Assembly: GCA_934277375.1 (NCBI GenBank)
Contig: CAKQTZ010000020.1
Span: forward strand, 1 to 13,828
Direction of reading: 5' to 3'
From: an uncultured Coprococcus sp.
GTDB lineage: Bacteria; Bacillota; Clostridia; Lachnospirales; Lachnospiraceae
DNA: 13,828 nucleotides
Made by a program: the position numbers and the translations under genes. The notes beneath the pieces were generated by a model. That model ran no database searches. It saw nothing but the letters and a program-made list of their open reading frames with translations, and had not been told where the DNA came from. This document shows, piece by piece, positions 7,648 through 13,828 of this stretch. How positions within the stretch are numbered: the first letter of the stretch is position 1; each line of letters starts with the position of its first letter.

Positions 7648-7968
7648 TTACTCTTCTACAGACTCTTCTGCTTCAGCGCTCTCAACCTCTGCGGTCTCAG
7701 CATCCTCAAAATCAGCCTCCGCTGCCTTCTGAGCTCTTGCCTCATTGATATCCTTTGCTCCTGCGTAGATATCTCCACAGTTCTCCTGGATAGTATTGGC
7801 AGTCTTCATGACACAGTCCTTTGCTCTGAGAACACCGGCTGTACAATGTGTATATACGTTCTTTGCATCCTTGCTTGAGAGAACCTTGATACCAGCTGTT
7901 CCAAATAATACTCCACCTGCAAATATTCCAAGCTTCTTCCAGTTTACCTTCTTTAATGCCTTCATCAT
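7648..7968 (-). CDS. Small membrane-anchored protein, DUF6110-like
   Basis: A 106-residue protein of unknown function. It starts at ATG 7968, 8 bases after AGGAGG (7977-7982 on the minus strand); a second ATG directly follows at 7965. After a basic start (KALKKVNWKK) there is one membrane segment, about 13-30, with a small-residue GGVLFG stretch. A conserved-looking middle, SSKDAKNVYTHCTAGVLRAK, then leads to Cys52 and NCGDIYAGAKDIN, giving three cysteines (42, 52, 64), and residues 84-106 are a strongly acidic tail. From memory this matches DUF6110 proteins of Clostridia, which tend to be encoded beside HMA-domain P-type ATPases, as here. An accessory subunit or metal-delivery role for the pump is inference only. 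Confidence 0.82.
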   Translation of the reverse strand: MMKALKKVNWKKLGIFAGGVLFGTAGIKVLSSKDAKNVYTHCTAGVLRAKDCVMKTANTIQENCGDIYAGAKDINEARAQKAAEADFEDAETAEVESAEAEESVEE

Positions 7969-8051
7969 GATTTTGTCCTCCTTGATTATATATTTATTCT
8001 GATTAATGATATGACCACTTATACGCATGGTAGATTACATGACAGGCTTCG

Positions 8052-8077
8052 CCGTGATTCGATTTTTCTAATCACGG
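8052..8077. other. Perfect hairpin in the leader of the DUF6110/ATPase operon
   Basis: CCGTGATT (8052-8059) and AATCACGG (8070-8077) form an 8-pair stem with a 10-base loop, in the untranslated leader of the minus-strand operon. Directly beside it GTTTG-attgaa-CAAAC (8078-8093 region) could form a second, weak hairpin, next to AAGGAG (8094-8099). Neither is followed by a T run on the minus strand, so I do not call a terminator. It could be a regulator site or a structured leader element. Confidence 0.45.
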
Positions 8078-8175
8078 TTTGTTCAATCAAACTCTCCTTA
8101 ACGTAAAAAATGCATTCTCGATCTTCGTACTGTAGAAAGAGTCTGCATCTGTTTCGTGGTTTTTTATTTGCTGTA

Positions 8176-8205
8176 AGTATAGCACTGCCCCCGGCGTTAG
8201 TCCAA
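8176..8205 (-). promoter_or_regulatory. Promoter of the DUF6110/P-type ATPase operon
   Basis: On the minus strand TTGGAC (8200-8205), an 18-base spacer and TATACT (8176-8181), preceded by TGC to make an extended -10. Initiation near 8169 would leave an unusually long leader of about 200 nt before the ATG at 7968. The rest of 7969-8354 holds this leader and the upstream region of the divergent gene at 8355. For that gene TTGTAA (8278-8283), 18 bases, TATATA (8302-8307) is a weak candidate promoter. Confidence 0.6.
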
Positions 8206-8354
8206 TATAACATTCGCAATTTGGCGGACTTTTTTTCTCAATAAGTATCAATAAGACAGTCTTACATTTACAGGACTTTGTAAGGTTGCTTTTTTTGCTT
8301 CTATATACTATCTTATTACTATTGACAAGTCATATATATAAGGAGCATTCATAT

Positions 8355-9326
8355 ATGGATAATTTTAATATCAAAAGCATACTGGTCATATTATTTTTAT
8401 TTTTCATAGGCTGCGTCATGGGCTGGTGCATTGAAGTCATATTCAGAAAGTTCTTCTCCAAGAGCAACCCCAGCCACAAATGGATCAATCCGGGATTCCT
8501 CATCGGACCATATCTTCCTCTCTACGGTTCAGGTCTGGTGGTACTGTATCTCCTGTCTCTGATCCATATTGATGCGATTGACTCCCATCCTGTTCTGCAA
8601 AAGGTTCTGGTGGTGCTGATCATGACCATCGCCATGACTGTTGTGGAATACATAGCAGGACGTATATTTATAATAGGAATGAACATCAAGCTGTGGGACT
8701 ACTCAGATGAGTGGGGCAATATACAGGGAATCATATGCCCACTGTTCTCATTCTTCTGGGGTGTTATCGCGGCGCTGTACTATTTCTTCCTCCACCCTCA
8801 CATATTAAATGCTGTGTACTGGCTGGCAGATCACCTGACATTCTCTTTCTTCATTGGATTCTTCTACGGAGTATTCGTGATCGACTGCGTTGTATCATTC
8901 AACCTGATGAACAAGGTGAAGAAATTTGCTAAGGAGAACGATCTTATTGTCCGCGTTGAGGAACTTAAGTCCCGACTGGCTCTGGACCGTGAGAAGTTCA
9001 AGGAGAAGCCAAGCTTCCTTCTCTCCCTCCACGATACCGCTTCCATCAGGCGGGCATTTGAAAACAATCCTGAAAGCTTCTCTATAACCAAAAAGCTCAA
9101 GCTGAAGGCCGAGGAGCTTACTGAAAATGTAAAGGAAAAAAGCGCTGTGATAAGTGAGAACCTCAAGGAAAAGAGCGAGGTGATCACCGAAGGAATCAAG
9201 GCTGCCGGAACTGAGGCAAAGGTCCGAATAGGTGAGACCCTGAATCGAAATGATTCATCAGATGTGGCTGACACAGATCTGTTCGACAACTCTCACAGAT
9301 CCATAACCGATAAACACAACCAATAA
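8355..9326 (+). CDS. CmpB-type polytopic membrane protein (putative ABC transporter permease family, PF06541-like)
   Basis: A 323-residue integral membrane protein of unknown role. The N-terminal two thirds carry about five membrane segments (roughly 7-26, 47-70, 84-110, 124-146 and 160-182). Motifs match the CmpB-type family from memory: GWCIEVIFR (23-31), NPGFLIGPYLPLYGSG (45-60), EYIAGRIFI (98-106) and LWDYSDEWGNIQGIICP (113-129). Despite the family name, no ATPase gene is nearby, so a transport function is not shown. Residues 246-289 form four consecutive 11-residue units, predicted amphipathic helix, followed by an acidic polar tail. The start is ATG 8355, 9 bases after AAGGAG (8340-8345); the frame is open upstream to 8286 but has no binding site there. 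It appears to be a single-gene transcript ending at the hairpin 9333-9384. Confidence 0.85.
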   Translation: MDNFNIKSILVILFLFFIGCVMGWCIEVIFRKFFSKSNPSHKWINPGFLIGPYLPLYGSGLVVLYLLSLIHIDAIDSHPVLQKVLVVLIMTIAMTVVEYIAGRIFIIGMNIKLWDYSDEWGNIQGIICPLFSFFWGVIAALYYFFLHPHILNAVYWLADHLTFSFFIGFFYGVFVIDCVVSFNLMNKVKKFAKENDLIVRVEELKSRLALDREKFKEKPSFLLSLHDTASIRRAFENNPESFSITKKLKLKAEELTENVKEKSAVISENLKEKSEVITEGIKAAGTEAKVRIGETLNRNDSSDVADTDLFDNSHRSITDKHNQ

Positions 9327-9332
9327 TATAAC

Positions 9333-9386
9333 AAATGCCATGTATCAAACTCTCCATAATATTAGAGATTGATACATGGCATTTTA
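9333..9386. terminator. Bidirectional terminator between convergent genes
   Basis: A perfect 16-base stem, AAATGCCATGTATCAA (9333-9348) with its complement at 9369-9384, extended inward by CTCT/AGAG after one mismatch. T-rich flanks lie on both sides. It stands 7 nt after the stop of the 8355-9326 gene and abuts the stop of the minus-strand gene at 9387, so it serves both. Confidence 0.85.
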
Positions 9387-11753
9387 TTATCTTGTCATAT
9401 GTTTCTGTGCTGATGCCGCACTGTGAGTTTTTCTCTTAAATGCGCGAACTACATAATAGTATGTGTTCTTCTTCTGCGCAGAGCTGTCTGTCCACGCTGT
9501 CTTTCCATTCTTAACAATTTTTACTGCCTTGAATTTTCCCGCTTTCGTGCCTCTATAGACTTTATAATAAACTGCCCCCGGCACTTTTGACCAGTTCACT
9601 CTTATTCCATTGCTTACTGATCTGAGCCTTACTGTCGGCCTCTTGAGATAATATACGGTTGTTTTTATATACGCTCCAGCAGTCTTTCCTCTATACGGTC
9701 TGACATAATATGTGTATGTCTTTCCCGACGCAACATTCTTATCCACATATGTACGACTTACGGATGAGCACGTCTTGATCAGACTGAATCGTCCTTTACC
9801 GGTTTTCTTGTATATTTTATACGAGCCGGCACCTTTCACTTGATTCCAGGACACCCTGACTCCCACCATACAGTTAACCGTTTTTGCTGCAACACGCTTG
9901 ATATACCGCTGCGACTTCTCCTGTGCAGCTCCTGTGGTATACCTGTTGTAGGCGGCTACCCTGTATGTATAAACCGTTCCGCTGGATACCTTCTTATCTG
10001 TCATAGATCTTGAACCGGCACCAGCCACAGTTCGTATAAGCCTGTATGCACCACTTCCGGTCTTTCTATATACCTTATACCCCGCTGCCTTAGCATCCGT
10101 ATTCCATGTAAGCTTTACACCCGCAACAGTATTCTGTGTACTGACACTGACTTTTGACAGCTTTAATTTCGCCACTGATACGTTCTTCGTATATCCGCAT
10201 TTCTTACATGTATATACCTGTATTCCCTCTGAGGTAAATGTAGGCTTTTTTGTTATATCTCCCTTTTGCCAGCTATGACTCATACACGCATCCAGTTTGT
10301 ATGCATCTCTGTTGTAACATCCCGGCTGATCTGATACCCAAAACACTATATTCTGCCCCTGATATCCCATGGCATATATGTTATATCCGGTAGAATACAC
10401 ACTGCGGATGTCATATACTGCACTGGCCTTGTCTTTTGACTTTTCGAGGTCTATCTTTGCAACGTAATTAGGCGTTGTAAAATACAGTATCTCCTGTGCA
10501 ATGAACAGACATCCATACTGGCCATCAAACTTTGCACCATTTGCATATACCCAATCAGCAGCTCCTGTAAATATAGGATTATTCTTACCGGTCTTAAAGC
10601 TGTATTCGCTTATCTGGTAATATCTCTTCTGGCTTAACTGTTTTATGCTGTACCAGTATCCTTTTCTGTAACATATAACCTTATTTACTCCATTCCAGAA
10701 CTGTCCAGACTCATACTTTGTATCTGCCGCACCCGAATACGAACCTTTCCAGACATTAGAGATAACTGTGTCATATCTGCCATATGAATACGCTGAATTA
10801 GCTGCCTTAGTCATGCTGTCCAGCGTGCCAAAACTCAACAGAAAATAGTCATGCAGTGACTGTCCAGGCACATCCGTTGCCGGATCATCCCATGTCGCAT
10901 CCACATGATACCATTTGCCATTTATCCTGACAACATTCCAGGCATGGGTTATCGCCTGACTCGACGCTATTCCACATGGTATTCCTGCCTTTTTGAGAAA
11001 ATACCACATGGTTTCTGCATATCCCTGGCATACCGCATTCCGTTTTACCAGCGTGCCATACATGTCATACATATGGTCTCTTCCTGTATACTGGTCATAT
11101 TCCTTAGCACCACTGGTATCATAAGCCACAGTCGATGTGAGATACTCATGATATGCAAGAACTATCTCCTCAGGCTTCATCCCTTTTGTCTTAATCTCTT
11201 TGTTCACCTTGGCGATGGCCTGCTCAAGCTGCTTTTTCTCCTTCCGCGCATCTGGCTTGTATGTGAATTTTAATGAAATTACCTTTCCCGTATACTGATT
11301 ATATATATAACTGTACTTTGCTATATACACAAACTCTGGATGTGCATTCACAAGTTCCGCAACGACTTCTGAAACATTGCTGGTATAAAGCCCCCAGTTC
11401 TCCACATTCAGACTTTTTGAAAACCCATTCACAGCTTTCACTAGCGCCTTCTCACGTGAGGCATTATTGTTCGCAGATGCAATACTTGCAGCATCCGGCT
11501 CCTCCGGCAAACCGCCAAAATGAAGTATTCCAGACAGGTCACCATCTGCCTCCTGCAGTTTTCCACCATACTTATCATCAGTCTGTACCTGTTCTTTACT
11601 GCTTTCCACATCGATACCAGCGTACACTGTGATCTTATTAATGCCTGTAATACCTGACACCATAAGCACCATAATTCCAACCATCATTACAAGAAATCTT
11701 ATTTGTACAAATACAGATCCATTTCTTTCAGGTTTTATGTCTTTATCTGTCAT
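9387..11753 (-). CDS. Secreted transglutaminase-like protein with a CxxH/CxxC unit and three Fn3-like domains
   Basis: A 788-residue extracellular protein. A basic start and hydrophobic segment (about 20-44) ending in TVYA form a signal peptide, probably cut after Ala45. Residues about 70-190 are a leader domain of the kind preceding clostridial transglutaminase domains. The transglutaminase core follows, with catalytic Cys242 (NAVCQGY), His270 (THAWN) and Asp285 (HVDATWDDP). Such domains act as transglutaminases or cysteine peptidases on cell-surface proteins. Residues about 345-480 are aromatic and beta-rich, perhaps propeller-like. Then comes one CxxH-x22-CxxC unit (Cys490, His493, Cys516, Cys519) and, from 531 to the end, three basic Fn3-like domains. 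There is no LPxTG or SLH anchor; wall retention by the basic domains is inference. The ATG at 11753 follows GGGAG by 7 bases. It is 86 nt downstream of a gene with the same C-terminal module. Confidence 0.88.
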   Translation of the reverse strand: MTDKDIKPERNGSVFVQIRFLVMMVGIMVLMVSGITGINKITVYAGIDVESSKEQVQTDDKYGGKLQEADGDLSGILHFGGLPEEPDAASIASANNNASREKALVKAVNGFSKSLNVENWGLYTSNVSEVVAELVNAHPEFVYIAKYSYIYNQYTGKVISLKFTYKPDARKEKKQLEQAIAKVNKEIKTKGMKPEEIVLAYHEYLTSTVAYDTSGAKEYDQYTGRDHMYDMYGTLVKRNAVCQGYAETMWYFLKKAGIPCGIASSQAITHAWNVVRINGKWYHVDATWDDPATDVPGQSLHDYFLLSFGTLDSMTKAANSAYSYGRYDTVISNVWKGSYSGAADTKYESGQFWNGVNKVICYRKGYWYSIKQLSQKRYYQISEYSFKTGKNNPIFTGAADWVYANGAKFDGQYGCLFIAQEILYFTTPNYVAKIDLEKSKDKASAVYDIRSVYSTGYNIYAMGYQGQNIVFWVSDQPGCYNRDAYKLDACMSHSWQKGDITKKPTFTSEGIQVYTCKKCGYTKNVSVAKLKLSKVSVSTQNTVAGVKLTWNTDAKAAGYKVYRKTGSGAYRLIRTVAGAGSRSMTDKKVSSGTVYTYRVAAYNRYTTGAAQEKSQRYIKRVAAKTVNCMVGVRVSWNQVKGAGSYKIYKKTGKGRFSLIKTCSSVSRTYVDKNVASGKTYTYYVRPYRGKTAGAYIKTTVYYLKRPTVRLRSVSNGIRVNWSKVPGAVYYKVYRGTKAGKFKAVKIVKNGKTAWTDSSAQKKNTYYYVVRAFKRKTHSAASAQKHMTR

Positions 11754-11790
11754 GTGAGATCTCCCTTCTCATCAACATTCCTATCTACCT

Positions 11791-11819
11791 ATTATACGAA
11801 TAGTTTTGTATGTCTACAA
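11791..11819 (-). promoter_or_regulatory. Possible promoter for the transglutaminase-like gene
   Basis: On the minus strand a perfect TATAAT (11791-11796) is preceded at 17 bases by TTGTAG (11814-11819), a weak -35. Initiation near 11784 would give a leader of about 30 nt. No terminator separates the gene from its upstream neighbour, so read-through is also possible. Confidence 0.5.
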
Positions 11820-11839
11820 CCTCTGACAGACTTTTTCTA

Positions 11840-13828
11840 TCAACGCTTTATACGCACCGCTGCAGATGCAGCACCTTTAAACGATCCACTTACTGCCTGG
11901 ACATTATAATATGTATATCCCTTTGCTGCATTTGTATCAGTCCAGCTCAGTGTTCCAGGATTGTTTACCGTCTTTACAGGTTTATAAGCCCCTTTTCCTG
12001 TCTTTTTATAAATCTTGTACTGTCTGGCCCCCTTTACCATGGTCCAACTTATACGGATATTTCTGCCTGATGCCTTGCCCTTAACCACCGGCCTTGCCAT
12101 GTATAATGTACCTGTCTTAGTACAAGCTCCCTTTGTTGAGCTCTTATATGGCTGTACAAAATATGAATATCTATTTCCAGATTTCACTGTTTTGTCCACA
12201 TATGCAACTGTCGATGATTTTACTGTCCTTATGCATACATAGGCTGAATTACCAGTCTTTCTGTATATTCTGTATCCGGCTGCTCCAGCCACCTTGTTCC
12301 AGGAAAGTTTCACACCGGTCGTCACATTACATGCCTTCGTTCTGGTACGTCCTATATAAAGCTGTTTTGCCTCCGACTTCTTTCCATATGCCGTTCCCTT
12401 ATATGCGCAGATTCTGTAGCTGTATGTCACACCGCTTCTCACCGCTGTATCCGTAACCGTTACAGTCTTTGAACCTGCCACAGTCCTGATCAGCTTATAG
12501 CTTCCATTTGAAGCTTTTCTATAGATCTTGTATCCATCGGCTGCCGCTACTCTGTTCCATGCCAGTCTGACACCATTTGCTGTAACCGCGGTTCTGGCTC
12601 CTGTGGCTGACAGGACAAGTTTCGATATTGACTGCTGTTTTGTTGTTCCGCAGTTCTTACAAGTATACTTCTTTACTCCCGCCTGCGTGTATGACGTTTT
12701 TCTGGTCACGACACCTGCGTCCCACTTGTGGGATGTACATACTAGCTTTGCGATCATCTCTGTCTTTGTTTCACCACAGTTTGTACAGGTGTATTTCTTT
12801 GTTCCTGTAGTTGTGTAGGTCGATGCTTTTGTCACTGTGCCTGCATCCCACACATGAGCTGTACATACCAGTTTCTCTATTGTCTCTGCCTTAGTTGTTC
12901 CGCAGTTCTCGCAAGTATATTCCTTCGTTCCCTCTGTATCGTATGTTGACTGTATAACCACCACTCCGTCATCCCAGACATGTTCTGCACATTCAAGCTT
13001 GGCTATAGCCTCTGTCTTAGTTGCTCCGCAGTTTGTACAGATATATACCTTTGTTCCTGTGCTTGTGTAGGTTGGCTCTTTTGTCACTACTCCTGTGTCC
13101 CAAACGTGAGCTGTACATACAAGCTTGTCTATCGTCTCTGTCTTGGTCTCGCCGCAGTTTGTACAGGTGTATTCCTTTGTTCCCGTGCTTGTGTAGGTTG
13201 GCTCTTTTGTCACTACTCCTGTGTCCCAAACGTGAGCTGTACATACCAGTTTCTCTATTATCTCTGTCTTAGTTGCTCCGCAGTTCTCACAGGTATACTT
13301 CTTCTGTCCTTCTGTCTTGTATGTTGGCTGTATTACCACTTCGCCGTCATCCCAGTCATGTTCTGTACATACAAGTTTTGCGATTGGCTCCGTCTTGGTC
13401 GCTTCGCAGTTCTCACAGGTATACTTCTTCTGTCCTTCTGTCTTGTATGTTGGCTGTATTACCACCACTCCGTCATCCCAGTCATGTTCTGTACATACAA
13501 GCTTGGCGATTGCCTCTGTCTTAGTCGCTCCACAGTTCTCACAGGTATACTTCTTCTGCCCTTCTGTCTTGTATGTTGCCGGCGTTACCACTTCACCGTC
13601 ATCCCACTTGTGGTTTGTACATACTAGTTTGTCTATTGCCGCTGTCTTCGTTGCTCCGCAGTTCTCGCAGGTATATTTCTTCTGTCCCTCTGTCTTGTAT
13701 GTTGCCGGTGTTACCACTTCACCGTCATCCCACTTGTGGTTTGTACATACCAGTTTGTCTATTGCCGCTGTCTTTGTTGCTCCGCAGTTCTCACAGGTAT
13801 ACTTCTTCTGCCCTTCTGTCTTGTATGT
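11840..13828 (-). CDS. Secreted repeat protein: CxxH/CxxC 42-residue repeats plus three Fn3-like domains (5' end outside window)
   Basis: The last 662 codons are visible; the frame is open to the window edge, so any apparent start (for example the GTG at 13717) is internal to a repeat. The visible N-terminal part is a tandem array of 42-residue units of the form CTxHxWDxG...TYxTxGxKxYTCxNCGxTKTxxIxKLV, running to 12617. Each unit carries C-x2-H-x22-C-x2-C, a spacing suited to binding one zinc ion, and nine complete sets are visible. The remaining 258 residues are three Fn3-like domains rich in Lys, Arg and Tyr, with the recurrent pattern GVKLSWNKV...GYRIYRK...Y. No membrane or LPxTG anchor is seen at the C-terminus. 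The whole C-terminal module aligns with that of the transglutaminase-like protein encoded downstream. The function is unknown. A surface adhesin or scaffold is inference, and a signal peptide would have to lie beyond the window. Confidence 0.85.
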   Translation of the reverse strand, partial: TYKTEGQKKYTCENCGATKTAAIDKLVCTNHKWDDGEVVTPATYKTEGQKKYTCENCGATKTAAIDKLVCTNHKWDDGEVVTPATYKTEGQKKYTCENCGATKTEAIAKLVCTEHDWDDGVVVIQPTYKTEGQKKYTCENCEATKTEPIAKLVCTEHDWDDGEVVIQPTYKTEGQKKYTCENCGATKTEIIEKLVCTAHVWDTGVVTKEPTYTSTGTKEYTCTNCGETKTETIDKLVCTAHVWDTGVVTKEPTYTSTGTKVYICTNCGATKTEAIAKLECAEHVWDDGVVVIQSTYDTEGTKEYTCENCGTTKAETIEKLVCTAHVWDAGTVTKASTYTTTGTKKYTCTNCGETKTEMIAKLVCTSHKWDAGVVTRKTSYTQAGVKKYTCKNCGTTKQQSISKLVLSATGARTAVTANGVRLAWNRVAAADGYKIYRKASNGSYKLIRTVAGSKTVTVTDTAVRSGVTYSYRICAYKGTAYGKKSEAKQLYIGRTRTKACNVTTGVKLSWNKVAGAAGYRIYRKTGNSAYVCIRTVKSSTVAYVDKTVKSGNRYSYFVQPYKSSTKGACTKTGTLYMARPVVKGKASGRNIRISWTMVKGARQYKIYKKTGKGAYKPVKTVNNPGTLSWTDTNAAKGYTYYNVQAVSGSFKGAASAAVRIKR
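12617..13828 (-). repeat. Tandem 126-bp coding repeats (42-residue units), continuing past the window edge
   Basis: The period is exactly 126 bases throughout, with no frame change. Nine complete CxxH...CxxC units (13747 to 12617) plus part of a tenth are seen. Variants fall into groups: VVTPATYKTEGQ at the outer end, VVIQPTYKTEGQ next, then VTKEPTYTSTGT, and more diverged units toward the Fn3 domains. Bases 13059-13120 and 13185-13246 are identical over 62 positions. Units near the window edge are also almost identical to each other, while the unit next to the Fn3 domains is the most different. Confidence 0.93.

Noticed and set aside
8019..8219. A 66-codon minus-strand frame in the leader of the DUF6110/ATPase operon
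   Set aside because: Its ATG lies upstream of the predicted promoter and has no good binding site. Only the last 23 codons could be a leader peptide, and the AAGGAG is just 3 bases from the TTG.
8322..8327. A perfect TTGACA upstream of the CmpB-type gene
   Set aside because: No -10 hexamer lies at 16-18 bases downstream; that position falls on and after the ribosome binding site.
12980..13627. A 215-codon open frame on the plus strand
   Set aside because: It mirrors the 126-bp repeats on the opposite strand, has a Cys/Leu-rich repetitive product and no ribosome binding site; it is an artefact of the repeat.
13717..13719. GTG at 13717 as the start of the repeat protein
   Set aside because: The same frame continues without a stop to the window edge and encodes another copy of the same repeat, so the real start lies outside.
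12617..13828. Regularly spaced repeats that could suggest a CRISPR array
   Set aside because: The period is 126 bases, the repeats are contiguous without unique spacers, and they are an in-frame protein repeat.

Overview
The window looks like chromosomal DNA of a Gram-positive anaerobe of the class Clostridia, most likely a gut Lachnospiraceae (Coprococcus/Eubacterium-like). The evidence is the strong AGGAGG ribosome binding sites, consensus sigma-A promoters, moderate GC, a DUF6110-type small protein, a CmpB-type membrane protein, and large secreted proteins carrying basic Fn3-like domains and CxxC repeats. The genus is an inference; no marker gene such as rRNA is present.

Layout. (1) Positions 1-160: the first 25 codons of an ABC ATPase (probably FtsE) reading left off the window, with a near-consensus promoter whose -10 lies inside a perfect palindrome. 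(2) Positions 241-2532: a uracil salvage operon, uraA (uracil permease) then upp (uracil phosphoribosyltransferase), with its own promoter, an upstream dyad and a strong terminator. (3) Positions 2637-4674: nth (endonuclease III) followed 31 nt later by citrate synthase. (4) An 80-nt foldback at 4730-4810 serves as a shared terminator for citrate synthase and the convergent thioredoxin gene trxA. (5) Positions 5535-7968, minus strand: a two-gene unit of a DUF6110-like small membrane protein and an atypical heavy-metal P-type ATPase that starts at TTG. Its ion-site motif, nucleotide-domain HP motif and N-terminal metal-binding domain are all unusual. A roughly 200-nt leader precedes it. (6) Positions 8355-9326: a CmpB-family polytopic membrane protein with a cytoplasmic tail of 11-residue repeats. 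(7) Positions 9387-13828, minus strand: two large secreted proteins, a transglutaminase-like protein and, upstream of it, the C-terminal part of a protein made of 42-residue CxxH...CxxC repeats. Both end in an equal-length 900-nt module of one CxxH...CxxC unit plus three basic Fn3-like domains.

The left half (1-5300) is ordinary core metabolism. The two parts most worth attention are the P-type ATPase/DUF6110 pair, which may be a poorly described metal transport unit, and the pair of secreted proteins sharing a putative metal-binding/Fn3 module, in which one partner has a transglutaminase-type catalytic triad and the other is a long, apparently still-expanding repeat array. There are no RNA genes, insertion sequences or CRISPR arrays that I can support.
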